Source: JANQQC01 sp965262255 (lineage in GTDB: Bacteria > Pseudomonadota > Alphaproteobacteria > Caulobacterales > Hyphomonadaceae). From it: a DNA stretch of 64,000 bases. Shown in pieces: positions 1 to 9,700 of the stretch. The stretch spans positions 2,976,001-3,040,000 of the forward strand of contig OZ253505.1 in NCBI GenBank assembly GCA_965262255.1. Reading direction: 5' to 3'. Under the pieces are notes generated by a model. The model searched no databases. It was not told the DNA's origin and saw nothing but the letters and a program-made list of their open reading frames with translations. Position 1 is the first letter of the stretch. The number at the start of each line of letters is the position of its first letter. The translations under genes were made by a program, and so were the position numbers.

Positions 1-192
1 CTTCATATACGGTATGGAAAAACGGGTGTACTAGATGCTTTCGTTGAAGCCTATCAAAGAGATTCCGCGGAAACTTCGAATTCGTTCTTGGATTGGGTAG
101 AGAAAGAGTACGATCCTATTGAAATCAAAAAAAATTTCCTGAAGGAGTTTCATGCGAGGTTTAATCTAAGTGAAATACTGGCAAGGGAGTGA
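1..192 (+). CDS. C-terminal fragment of an unidentified protein (cut by window start)
   Basis: An open frame runs from base 1 to a TGA at 190-192 and gives 63 residues ending in SEILARE. The visible part is a charged, probably helical C-terminal tail with the pieces VLDAFVEAYQRD and FLDWVEKEYDP. No catalytic motif is visible and I do not recognise the family. The stop is followed by about 550 bp without a convincing gene, so this is probably the last gene of its unit. Confidence 0.55.
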   Translation, partial: LHIRYGKTGVLDAFVEAYQRDSAETSNSFLDWVEKEYDPIEIKKNFLKEFHARFNLSEILARE

Positions 193-755
193 TATGGCTA
201 GTGTTCTATTAAGGGCAATGAACTGTTCTTGTTCAAAAAAATTTGTCAGGGCCTGTTAGTGCATTATCGTGTTGCAATGCACAAGTGAGTGAGGCGTCTT
301 GGGGACTTTGATACCGTCAGAGTTTCCCTTGCTCTTTACTGTTTTTGCAAAGATTGAGGAGGAGTGAATAAGTATAGTCTTATTGTTGATTATACTAACT
401 GTAAACTTCCAAATCTATTAAACCAATACAGTTAAAGGTTCAAGGGTTAGAGTAGTTCTTGCGGTTGCATTTTGTGACCTCAAAATTTTAGTTGGTATCC
501 GGGGGTTCTGAGACACTATGGCTAGAAATTTGATTTAGTGGATATGCTTGTTGCAATCTTCACATTAAGATAGGTTCATAAAGATTCTAGATTTTTTGAA
601 ATTGTTCTTGCAATTTTTGCAATTAGAGCTAAGTGTACTATCGTTAGGCAATTGAAAGTTAGAAGCGGAATTTTCAAAACCAAGATCGTTCGCGCAACTT
701 GGCAACAAGAACCAGCAGAACACTTTGACATTCCAGATCACAAGTGGAATACACA
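193..755. other. Intergenic region before the AbiE pair
   Basis: No convincing gene is seen in either strand. A 7-bp stem (GTGCATT ... AATGCAC, 259-282) lies shortly after the upstream stop but lacks a T-run. An 8-bp inverted repeat (TAACTGTA 396-403, TACAGTTA 427-434) is present. AbiEi-type antitoxins are known to repress their own promoters through inverted repeats, so this could be an operator, although it sits over 300 bp from the start codon. Confidence 0.4.
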
Positions 756-1430
756 ATGAGTAATGCTCTTTTGAACCTTATTGAAGAACACGATCTTACC
801 GACCGTATTTTCTCGAGTCGGCAACTCTCTAACATTGTCGGTGGGAGCGATTTGCAACGCTATCGTCTTGTAAGCAAAGCAATCAAGGACGGTGTTATAG
901 TTCGCCTAAAACGTGGACTTTACTGCTTGTCTCCCTCGTTCTCAAATTCCAAGTACTTGCCGGATCCTTATGTTGTTGCAAAAGCAATTGACTCCACTAG
1001 TTACGTCTCATTTGAAACAGCACTTAGGTTTCACAATTGGATTCCTGAAGCTGTTTACGTAACGTATAGTGTTACTGCAAAATCGAAGCCGGTTAGATAC
1101 GCTCATGAAGTATTGGGTTGGTTTTTATACGAGCCTTTAGCGGTAAAAAAGGAAGGTTTTTTGGAGGGGGTTTCTCAGTACAAGTATGGAAAACAAATCG
1201 CATTTCTAGCTGATCCTTTGAGGGCAGTCATGGATATTGTCGAACGAAGTAAACAGCCATGGACGGGAATCGATTATATTGAGGAAGGATTACGAATTGA
1301 AGACGAAGATTTTCTTCAGCTAAATAGTGAAGATTTCGCGAAGTTGAAGAAAGTGTACAAGCGTGATTCGACAAAAAATTTCTTGCACAATTTTGAAAAT
1401 GCTGTATCTAAACGTAAATCCAATACTTGA
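756..1430 (+). CDS. AbiEi-type antitoxin / transcriptional regulator of a type IV toxin-antitoxin pair
   Basis: This is a 224-residue protein of the AbiEi family, a winged-helix antitoxin that represses its own operon and counters the AbiEii nucleotidyltransferase. The first 60 residues form the DNA-binding part, ending in the typical VRLKRGLYCL strand-turn. The rest matches the AbiEi C-terminal domain, including VSFETALRFHNWIPE and a DPLRAVMDIVE segment. A GTG at 744 would add four residues. I prefer the ATG at 756, which has AGTGGA at a suitable distance. The toxin gene follows after 33 bp in the same direction. Family assignment is strong; the target is unknown. Confidence 0.85.
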   Translation: MSNALLNLIEEHDLTDRIFSSRQLSNIVGGSDLQRYRLVSKAIKDGVIVRLKRGLYCLSPSFSNSKYLPDPYVVAKAIDSTSYVSFETALRFHNWIPEAVYVTYSVTAKSKPVRYAHEVLGWFLYEPLAVKKEGFLEGVSQYKYGKQIAFLADPLRAVMDIVERSKQPWTGIDYIEEGLRIEDEDFLQLNSEDFAKLKKVYKRDSTKNFLHNFENAVSKRKSNT

Positions 1431-1463
1431 CTCATCTAACTCTATCAAAAAAGGAGGATAACA

Positions 1464-2321
1464 ATGTTTGACCTGATTAATCGACGCCTAGAAGGCTACA
1501 ATTTCTCCTCGGACAGGCTAAAGGATCAAGCCCTTCGCGAAATCGTACAAGAAATCGCTTTATATGGTCTTTCGATGTCAGATTTTTTCGACCATGCTCT
1601 GTTTCATGGTGGGACAAGTTTAAGGATTATCCACCAAATTCCTCGATTCTCAGAAGATTTAGATTTCATGTTAAGGAAATCCAATCCTGATTTTCCTTGG
1701 CAAAAATACGTCGATCAACTAGAACGAACGTTTAAAATGTTTGGCATCGATTGCGAAATTCAAACGAAAGGCAAGTTGGATTCCAACGTCCGAAAAGCGG
1801 TTCTGAAAGACAATTCGATCACGAGACAAATCAATCTTTCCTTTGATAATCGTGATCCTGGACAAAAAATGCGTATCAAACTTGAAATTGATATTCATCC
1901 CCCCTCCTATTCGGGCGAAGCAGAATCCACTCTAACATTTCCACAGCCTCACCGTATAAGGCATCAAGACATAGAATCAAATTTTGCGCTCAAGATTTGT
2001 GCTATGTTGTGTCGAATGTATACAAAAGGAAGAGACTGGTATGACTTCGTTTGGTACGTTTCCAATAGGGTTCAGCCTAATATTCCACACCTTAAAGCAA
2101 GTCTGATTCAGAATGGTCGTTGGATAGATGAAGAAAACATAGACTTCGGCCGGGAATGGTTAGAGAATGAGATCACAAAAGTCGTCGAGCAAATTGATTG
2201 GGAAGCAGCTGTCAAAGAAGTGATCGTATTTGCCCCACCAAAAGAGATAAAATCTTTTGATAATTGGGGCAAAAATTTCTTTAAGAAACAAATTGCAAAG
2301 TTTATTGATAACCTTGACTAG
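1464..2321 (+). CDS. AbiEii/AbiGii-type nucleotidyltransferase toxin
   Basis: A 285-residue protein of the AbiEii/AbiGii toxin family (DNA polymerase beta-like nucleotidyltransferase fold). The catalytic signature is visible near residues 49-70: GGTSLR, then RFSEDLDF, corresponding to the GGT/S loop and the metal-binding DxD-like pair. A further conserved basic segment, FALKICAMLCRMYTKGRDWYDFVW, carries the K...RDWYD motif typical of this family. The start has a very strong ribosome-binding site (AAGGAGG, 7 bases upstream). With the preceding gene it forms a complete type IV toxin-antitoxin or phage-abortive-infection pair. Family members modify tRNA or other nucleotidyl acceptors; the acceptor here cannot be inferred. 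Confidence 0.88.
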   Translation: MFDLINRRLEGYNFSSDRLKDQALREIVQEIALYGLSMSDFFDHALFHGGTSLRIIHQIPRFSEDLDFMLRKSNPDFPWQKYVDQLERTFKMFGIDCEIQTKGKLDSNVRKAVLKDNSITRQINLSFDNRDPGQKMRIKLEIDIHPPSYSGEAESTLTFPQPHRIRHQDIESNFALKICAMLCRMYTKGRDWYDFVWYVSNRVQPNIPHLKASLIQNGRWIDEENIDFGREWLENEITKVVEQIDWEAAVKEVIVFAPPKEIKSFDNWGKNFFKKQIAKFIDNLD

Positions 2322-2608
2322 TTACCTGAACGAGTCTTTTGTTCCCATTCAATCCTATAGGGAGGTGCAGAGGTGACGTGGTAGATGTACTATTCCGTTA
2401 CCTTATACCTCTAAAGTCTTTAGGTACATTGTACGAGGTTTAGCACATAGAGGTTGTAGAACGTTTGTCTATCTTCAATCCGCAGACCAGAACTTGTTCC
2501 TTTCCCGAAAAGTCGTTACGTGATCAGTTACGATACATCTGATCGATTTTTAGTTTAATCACCTGACCCATTCATGCTCAGGCAAAGAACGACTGCAGGA
2601 ACGGACTA

Positions 2609-2633
2609 GAGCAGTTCCGGAACAAGTAAGGAT
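2609..2633 (+). repeat. IS630 terminal inverted repeat, left
   Basis: Twenty-five bases starting GAGCAGTTCCGG, preceded by the TA target dinucleotide. They pair perfectly with 3629-3653. Confidence 0.92.
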
Positions 2634-2636
2634 AAA

Positions 2637-3587
2637 TTACATTTTGTACCCGCAGGAACGAATATAATTAATACACTCTTTAGGTGTGAATAATTTCGGC
2701 AGTTGTTTTAAAATTTTGGTTAATCGCTCGACACTTCGTTCAGCTTTTTCTCTTAGATGGGCTTTTGACTTGGAAAACAGTTTTTCGATCGGATTTAGAT
2801 CTGGACTGTAAGGTGGTAGAATCCATAGTTGAGCACCAAGAGATTCTATAAAGTTTCTTATTTTCGGATTTTTGTGCGCTCTAAGATTGTCCATTACGAC
2901 AATTGAATTTGGCTTTATAATTTTTGATAGTCGTTTTACGACCCATTCATAAAACCGTTCAGTTGTCATTGGCCTATCGTAGACCTCAGCAGCTCGCATT
3001 CCTTTTGTTGTAACTGCAGCAGTCAACGTGAGTGACTTCCAGTGACTCTTCGGAACTGCTACCTGTAATCTCTCGTTACTTAGACATCGTCCATAAAGAC
3101 GGATCATATCAGTGGAAGCCCCCGTCTCATCGCACCAGATGAAGCGTTTGATGTCTATTGTTCTACAGGCGATTTTCTTCCAGATGATTCGCGCTATTCT
3201 AACATCACGTCTCTTTTGCTCCGCCGCATGTCCTGTTATCTTTTTCCGGGTAATCTTTCGTTTTCTAAAGAAGTCATAAAGAGTTGATATAGAAAAACGT
3301 TCCTTAGTCTTCTCGTACACCCGCTCACTAATCTCTTGTAAAGTAGCCGTGGAATGCTTTTTTAAAACTCCTAGGATATCTTTCTCGTGTTTCTTCGTTC
3401 TCTTAGACCGACGATCACCGCCCATTGGCTTCGGCTTCAAATCGACTGATTCGTCGAATTGCTTCACCATCGCCGATACAAATGAAGGAGAAACCTCAAA
3501 TTTCTCAGCCGCTTCCTTCTGCGAATGGCCTGATTTAACGTATTTGACCACTGCAATACGGATTTTTTCAGGTATTGGTTTTGCCAT
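2637..3587 (-). CDS. IS630-family transposase
   Basis: A 316-residue DDE transposase. The N-terminal third holds two helix-turn-helix segments (EKIRIAVVKYVKSGHSQKEA and the TLQEISERVYEKT part). The catalytic core shows the three acidic positions in order: WCDETGAS, then VVMDNLRAHK, then YSPDLNPIEKLFSK, a spacing normal for IS630. I chose the ATG at 3587 because it has AAGGAGA upstream; the frame opens 13 codons earlier but those codons have no ribosome-binding site. The gene fills almost the whole element and appears intact. Confidence 0.93.
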   Translation of the reverse strand: MAKPIPEKIRIAVVKYVKSGHSQKEAAEKFEVSPSFVSAMVKQFDESVDLKPKPMGGDRRSKRTKKHEKDILGVLKKHSTATLQEISERVYEKTKERFSISTLYDFFRKRKITRKKITGHAAEQKRRDVRIARIIWKKIACRTIDIKRFIWCDETGASTDMIRLYGRCLSNERLQVAVPKSHWKSLTLTAAVTTKGMRAAEVYDRPMTTERFYEWVVKRLSKIIKPNSIVVMDNLRAHKNPKIRNFIESLGAQLWILPPYSPDLNPIEKLFSKSKAHLREKAERSVERLTKILKQLPKLFTPKECINYIRSCGYKM

Positions 3588-3628
3588 TGTCTTCTCCTTG
3601 AATGGACAAAAACTAAAGTATAGCAAAA

Positions 3629-3653
3629 ATCCTTACTTGTTCCGGAACTGCTC
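3629..3653 (-). repeat. IS630 terminal inverted repeat, right
   Basis: Exact reverse complement of 2609-2633, followed by the duplicated TA at 3654-3655. Confidence 0.92.
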
Positions 3654-3789
3654 TAAATCGGTGTATGAAATGTGTATGTTAGAATCGTTGATAATTCAAA
3701 TTTGTACATTAGTTCATTGACTATGAAATTTGTTCCTGTGAGAAAAGAAAAGATCGTTCAAACTGTTCAGTTAGACCAATCAAAAAGTA

Positions 3790-6700
3790 CTACCAAGACC
3801 ACCTAATCCCTGTAGAAAGATACGTTGAATCTCGTTTCTCGACACCGCCTTTCAAACTAGTCTTGAATGCTGCCTGTCCAAACCATGCCGATGTCGGAGA
3901 TAATTCAACCTCACCTCCGAATCCTATTTCCGCTAACACTGTTCCCTTACTGTCTGAGAAGGTTTCTGTTGCGAAGGTGATGTCCCATGAGTCTAATGTA
4001 TCTATGTATAAATTTGCAAGTCCATAGAATTGATTGGCATCGCTCTTATACTCTATTCTTGCCCCACCTCTTAATGTCAAGTTTGAATCCCCTCCGAAGT
4101 CGACTGACTGCCCTCTTGCTGTTGTGGTATTTCCTCCATCAACGTTACCCCAGTTCAGTTGCCCGCTGTACAGAAGCGTGTATTCATCATTGATTGAGTA
4201 TCGTTTTCCGACCTCTGCACTGAGAAGCATTGCCGTAGACTCATGACCATCTAGTACTGTTCCAATACTGTTACCCACTTCGAAATCCGCTGAAACTTGA
4301 TTGTATTGAAGTTGGGTATCAACGTAGGTTCCATCCTTCATATAAACAGTTGCTGTTCCTCCAATTCCAAAACCTTTTGCCGTATATGTTCCGGCAACGT
4401 TGAAAGCCGACACATCCACTTCCATACTATTGTATTGAATAGTTGCACCATAAACGACAGTACCGAAATCATTTTTGGTTGTCGCTAGATCATACCCTAT
4501 CTGGAAACCGGTGTTTGACGACTCATATTCTGCTGAACCTTCACGAGCTGTGCCGTAACCATTATTCCTAGAAAATACTCTGCTCCAGTAAGGGGCATTA
4601 GAGTCTGCGGTTCGACGCTCATACAGAGTCGGCGCTCTTGTAAATCCATCGAGCAAAGCAATCGGTGTAGCCACTAACATGAAACTACTGGCAGCGTGTT
4701 TCCTTCTGACCGAGAAAGTTGTATCCGTACTATTGAAGGTCAGTTCGTAATCGTAAGCCCCTGATGATTGCGGATTTCGCATAATTTCAAATGCTGACGC
4801 TGAAGCTGTTCCAGACACATCTACAATGACAATAGCCTTGTCTTCCTCGCCTCCTGTCTGTGTGGAAACATCTCTGATGTCCAGTTGTGTTATCCCGGTA
4901 ACATTGTTAACGATATTGACTAAGTCTGCTGACCCTGTATAGAAATTTGCATCCAGCTTTATGATCCCTCCGCCGACGAGGTTTGACCGGAATGTTACTC
5001 CGTCTTGGACAGTACCATTTTGAAGAGAAACCGTTCCTTTAAGATCAAAGTCCGTCGCATCCACATGATTATCAGACCCACTGAAACTTACGGTGGCTTG
5101 ATTACCAACTACGATCTTTTCCCAGTTCAACCATCGTTCTTGTGTCATAGTTGCTGAGAATGTACCTCCATTAAACGTCAAAATGTCTTCAGGTTGCGTG
5201 TTACCACTATCATTCCCTCCATCTAATATTGAAGTTCCAAATGTCGGTTCGGCAAAGGTTAGCGTATCAACTCCAGCTCCCAACCTAACTGCTCCGGAGA
5301 TCGATGCTCCCGAATTTACATTCACTACCGAAGCCCCTTCGTCGTTACGAATGGCAATTGTTCCTCTAATAGCAGCTCCTGAATTTAGAGTGATATTGGT
5401 TGCGCCTCCGTCAGTCAGTGTGTCGATGGCCGCGCCTTGTGTTCCTCCTGTGACTGCGCCTGCAAGCGTAATGTTGATTGCTCCCGTCCCAGTGTTCTGA
5501 GCATGTATTGCGCTCGCACTCTGACTCTGAATAGTTCCATTCAAAATAATCGAAGTTGGTCCAGAGCCATTGTTTATCGATCGCACTGCGTGGCGAACCC
5601 CAGATACATTGTTCGCAGAGATAGTCACACTTGTAACATTCGCTCCGGCATTAACGTTTATGCTTCCCGCGTTCACATCTACGTTACCAACGGCAGTTGC
5701 CGTAACTGTCGCTGAAGCAGTTACGGTAATTGTTCCTCGACCGAGGTTTTCGACATCCAAGGCAACAGACCGGCTTCCAGTGACATTACCTGTCGTCGTC
5801 ACACTAACGTTACCGATTCCACCAGCATTCTTCGCGACGACACCTCCCGAAACAGAAGTCGCGTTTACTGTAATACTCCCGCTGGTCGTCGTAGCATCAA
5901 TCCCAGATGTTCCTCCGGAAGTTGATCCCGTGGCATTGATCGTTACCGAGCCGTTCGTTCCGGTATTCTTTGCAACGATTCCATTGCGTCCACCTGATGT
6001 CGTAGACGCATTAACGCTGACTTGTCTGCCACGACCTTCCGCTTCAATCGCTATTCCAGCTGCATTACTCGCAACGACATTTGCTGCAGTTATTGTTACA
6101 TTACCGTTTCCAGTGGATGTTGCTTTTATCGCAGACCCGGCTCCGGTTAGAGTCGCCGTACCCGTTAATTGAACTGAAACTGTTCCGTTCCCCGTGGTTG
6201 AGGCTAGAATTACACCGCTGGCTGTTCCAGAAGCCGTTAAGGCTCCTCCATTGGCTTCTTGGGTAAACGTAACCGATGCTTTTCCGGACATAGATATGGC
6301 CACATCGGAACTCACTGAAACCGTCGCCGACCTAGCAAGGTTAGCGATCAGATTCTCGTTTCCGCGAGCAATGATATTTTCTAAACCTGTAATTGAACCG
6401 GAACAGTTAAATGTTCCTGCTGTCGACGTTCCTTGACAGTTAGTTACTCCTGGCACTCCAAGCAGTCTGAACGATTTGGTATTGGAATCAAAACTCAGTG
6501 TGTAGACGTACCCTCCTGACCGAATACGAGTTGGATCTAGAGTCAATGCATTTGAGGTGACTGTTCCGGTAACAGTAAGAATAGAGATTGGGTTTTCTGT
6601 TCGATTCGAATTATTAGAAGGCGTAATGTCTCTTACGTTTAACTGTTTTCTACCTGTCATATTGCCTCGAACGGTGATTGTATCCGAGGCACCGGTTGCG

Positions 6701-9700
6701 AAATTAACGTCGACAGCAATAATTCCTTTTACGTTGTTTCCTAGTGTGGTCAGATTCCCTGTCGTTATCAAGCGATCACTCGTGTCACCATCTTGAAGTG
6801 ACAAAGTTCCAAGAAGGCGAAGTTCCTCAGCAGTCACTGTATTGGATGCGTTGAATTTAAGTGTTGCACCGCTTACGACAGTTATTCGTTCCCAATTTCT
6901 TAAATTGGTCGCGACTGCCGTTACGGTTCCCGAACTGAATGTTAGACTATCAATCGAACGATCCGTAGATGCATCTTCACCGCCATCTAAACGGATTGAC
7001 GAGTTAAACTTCGTACTATTAAAGGTCAGCTGATCTGCACCTCCACCCAGTTCTACATCGCCTTTAAGCTCGGCAGTATTGTTGACCGTGATTACGGAAG
7101 AACCGTTGAGATTTTTGATAGATTTTTGTCCTCCTATATCTCCTCCATTGATGACTATTGTCGTTGTCCCACTACCTGCTTTTGTGTTAATCGCAACTCC
7201 TTGGTCGCCAGACGTGATATTTCCTGACACCGTGACTGAAACATTTCCTTGACCCTCCACAAAAGCTCTTATCCCGTCTGTTTGTCCGGTGATCGCACCT
7301 GACGTTACAATTGAGATGGATCCCGTTGTTGTGGTTTTCGCTTCTACGCCGTGTTTAGCTCCGGTGACTCCGGCGACAGCAAGGTCAATATTATCTCCAG
7401 AATTGATAACCTCAATACCCGAGAATGCCCCTGCATTTGCCGTTGAACGCACGAGTTTAGTTGCTGTGGCTGTAATCGTTCCCGTGTTGGTATGATTGAT
7501 GAAAATACCTCGTTTTTTACCCGTCACTTGACCGACATTCAGTAGAACAGTACCAGAGCCTGTCTTGCTGACATAAACGCCATCGCCTCGAATCCCAGTG
7601 ACATTACCTGTTGCATTTACAGTTACTCTAGCACCACCCTTATCGTCAACAAAAACACCGTTATGCCCACTTAAACTGCCATTACTCACTACTGTAACGG
7701 ATACAGCGCCACCGCTAGCATCATTATTGAGAAATATTCCGGCATGTTTATCGCCTGATCCATTTGCCGTAACTGCTCCATTTGCTACTACGGAAATCGC
7801 TCCACCAGCAAAATTACGAACATCAATCCCATTAGTGCCAGCAATAAGTGCTGAAGCTGTAACTGAGACTCCACCTGAGCCTGTCTTATTGACATAAACG
7901 CCATCGCCTCCAACACCAGTGACATTGCCTGTTGCATTTACAGTTACTCTAGCCCCACCTTTATCGTCAATAAATACGCCGTTATGTCCACTTAAACTGC
8001 CATTACTCCCAACTGCAACGGATATAGCACCACCGCTAGCATCATTATTGAGAAATATCCCTGCATGTTTATCGCCGGATCCACTTGCGGCAACTGCTCC
8101 GTTCGCGACAATAGTAATCGCTCCACCAGCAAAATTTCGAACATCAATCCCGTTAGTGCCAGCATTAACTGCAGAAGTTGTAACTGAGACACCTCCCGTA
8201 CCTCTATTCAAAGCGTAGATGGCCGTTGCACTACCTCCTGTTACGGTTCTACTTGCAGAAACAGTGACCGATCCAGTTCCCGAACTTTGATTGAAGGCCG
8301 TAATTCCACTTTTTCCACCAGACACAGTTCCGGTTGTGCTTACTGTCACGCTACTACCCGACCCCCGAGCCTCAATCGCCGTTGCACTGGCATTATTTGC
8401 GTTGACCTGAACGGCTCTAACGCTGACTGCTCCGGTTCCAGAAGAAAACGCCCGCACCGCTGTTCCTGAGCCTTGTAGATTGGCCGCTCCCGTCAATGTG
8501 ACGTTCACTGCACCATTTCCAGTTGTCGCCGCATCTATAGCGCCTGAAGCATTTCCAGTGGCGTTAATTGATCCGCCGTTGGCCGCTTGCGTGAACGTGA
8601 CGGCGGCACTTCCTACCATGCTTATAGCTTTGAACGACGAAACCGTTACCGTTGCGCCACTTGCCAGCGTTGCCGATATGTTTGTGTTGCCTGTTTTTGA
8701 AATGTACTCAGGTATCGAAATAGTTCCCGCGCAACTGAACACTCCCGTAACTGAGCTCGATTCGGTGCACCTTAGGACACTGCGAGTCGAATTAAGCTCA
8801 ATGTGCCGATTACTAGTTACGGTGATCGTATATTTGTATCCGCCCGCAAGAAACTCGTTATTCTCTAACGAGAATACAGAGGCGTTTTGACCGGTTCCGG
8901 TTAGCGATAGGATCCTAACTTTTGTATCAACCACATGTTGGGAACCACTTGGCGTTACATCATTCAATCTGATTTTGATGTTGCCAGTTACCGTTCCCGA
9001 TACGACAACCCGGTCGGAGGTTTTGGTAACGAAATTGACATCAACGTGGATCACGCCGCTACCTGAGAGATTTCCTGCAATATCGAGATGGTCGCCAACA
9101 GTTCCGTCTTGAAGAGATAGAACGCCATCAACGACAACACTGTCAAACCCCAAATCCTGACCGCTACCCGTTCCCTTACCAAGGAACTTAGCAGTTCCAC
9201 TTGAGCTGATTTTTAGGGTTTCCCAGTTGGTGAAGTTGGTGGCTGTTACTGTCCATGTTCCGGAATTAAAGTTTAGAACATCGTTATCATTCGTGTGACT
9301 CCCGCCATCAATTCTCTGAGACGCACCCAACGTATAACTTCCACCATTAAACTTTATCTCGTCGTTGCCTTCTCCGAGTTTGACAAAGCCAATCATACTA
9401 GCGCCGGAGTTGACAGTAACAGTCGTGGCGATTCGTGCGGCAGCTTGATTCTTGGTAACGACTATCGCTCCCTTACCGGTTGTTCCTATGACAGAACCGC
9501 TATTCAGGACGACCGTAGCCGTTGGAGAGGCCGTTGAAGACGTATTGGTATTATCAATTTTTATTGCCGCGATGTCTTTGCTTGTAGAAGACCCGGTTGC
9601 TTTTACCGCTCCTGCCGTGGTTATGCTGACGGGGCCGTTGTTCGAGTCGATATTGATGGCGTAATAACCACTGCTCGTTACGTTCTTTGTCGAAACAGCT

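Larger units (their letters stand above)
2609..3653 (-). mobile_element. IS630-family insertion sequence (intact, 1,045 bp)
   Basis: The element is bounded by perfect 25-bp terminal inverted repeats. The left end begins GAGCAGTTCCGGAAC and the right end is its exact reverse complement. It is flanked on both sides by the dinucleotide TA (2607-2608 and 3654-3655), the target duplication expected of the IS630/Tc1-mariner group. It carries one intact transposase gene on the minus strand. The perfect ends and undamaged gene suggest a recent insertion, between the AbiE pair and the first autotransporter, without breaking a gene that can be recognised. Confidence 0.93.

Noticed and set aside
565..756. 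Minus-strand 63-codon frame before abiEi
   Set aside because: Low-complexity, no ribosome-binding site or family, and overlaps the expected abiE promoter region.
3349..3720. Plus-strand 123-codon frame across the IS630 right end
   Set aside because: It is antisense to the transposase and runs across the terminal repeat; no ribosome-binding site.
5183..6172. Long plus-strand open frames opposite autotransporter copy 1 (for example 5183-5500, 5570-6172, 6557-6796, 7598-7897, 8480-8890)
   Set aside because: They are mirror frames of the low-complexity Ser/Thr/Gly passenger; their composition (Pro/Val/Ala-rich) follows from the antisense of those codons, and none has a ribosome-binding site or a family.
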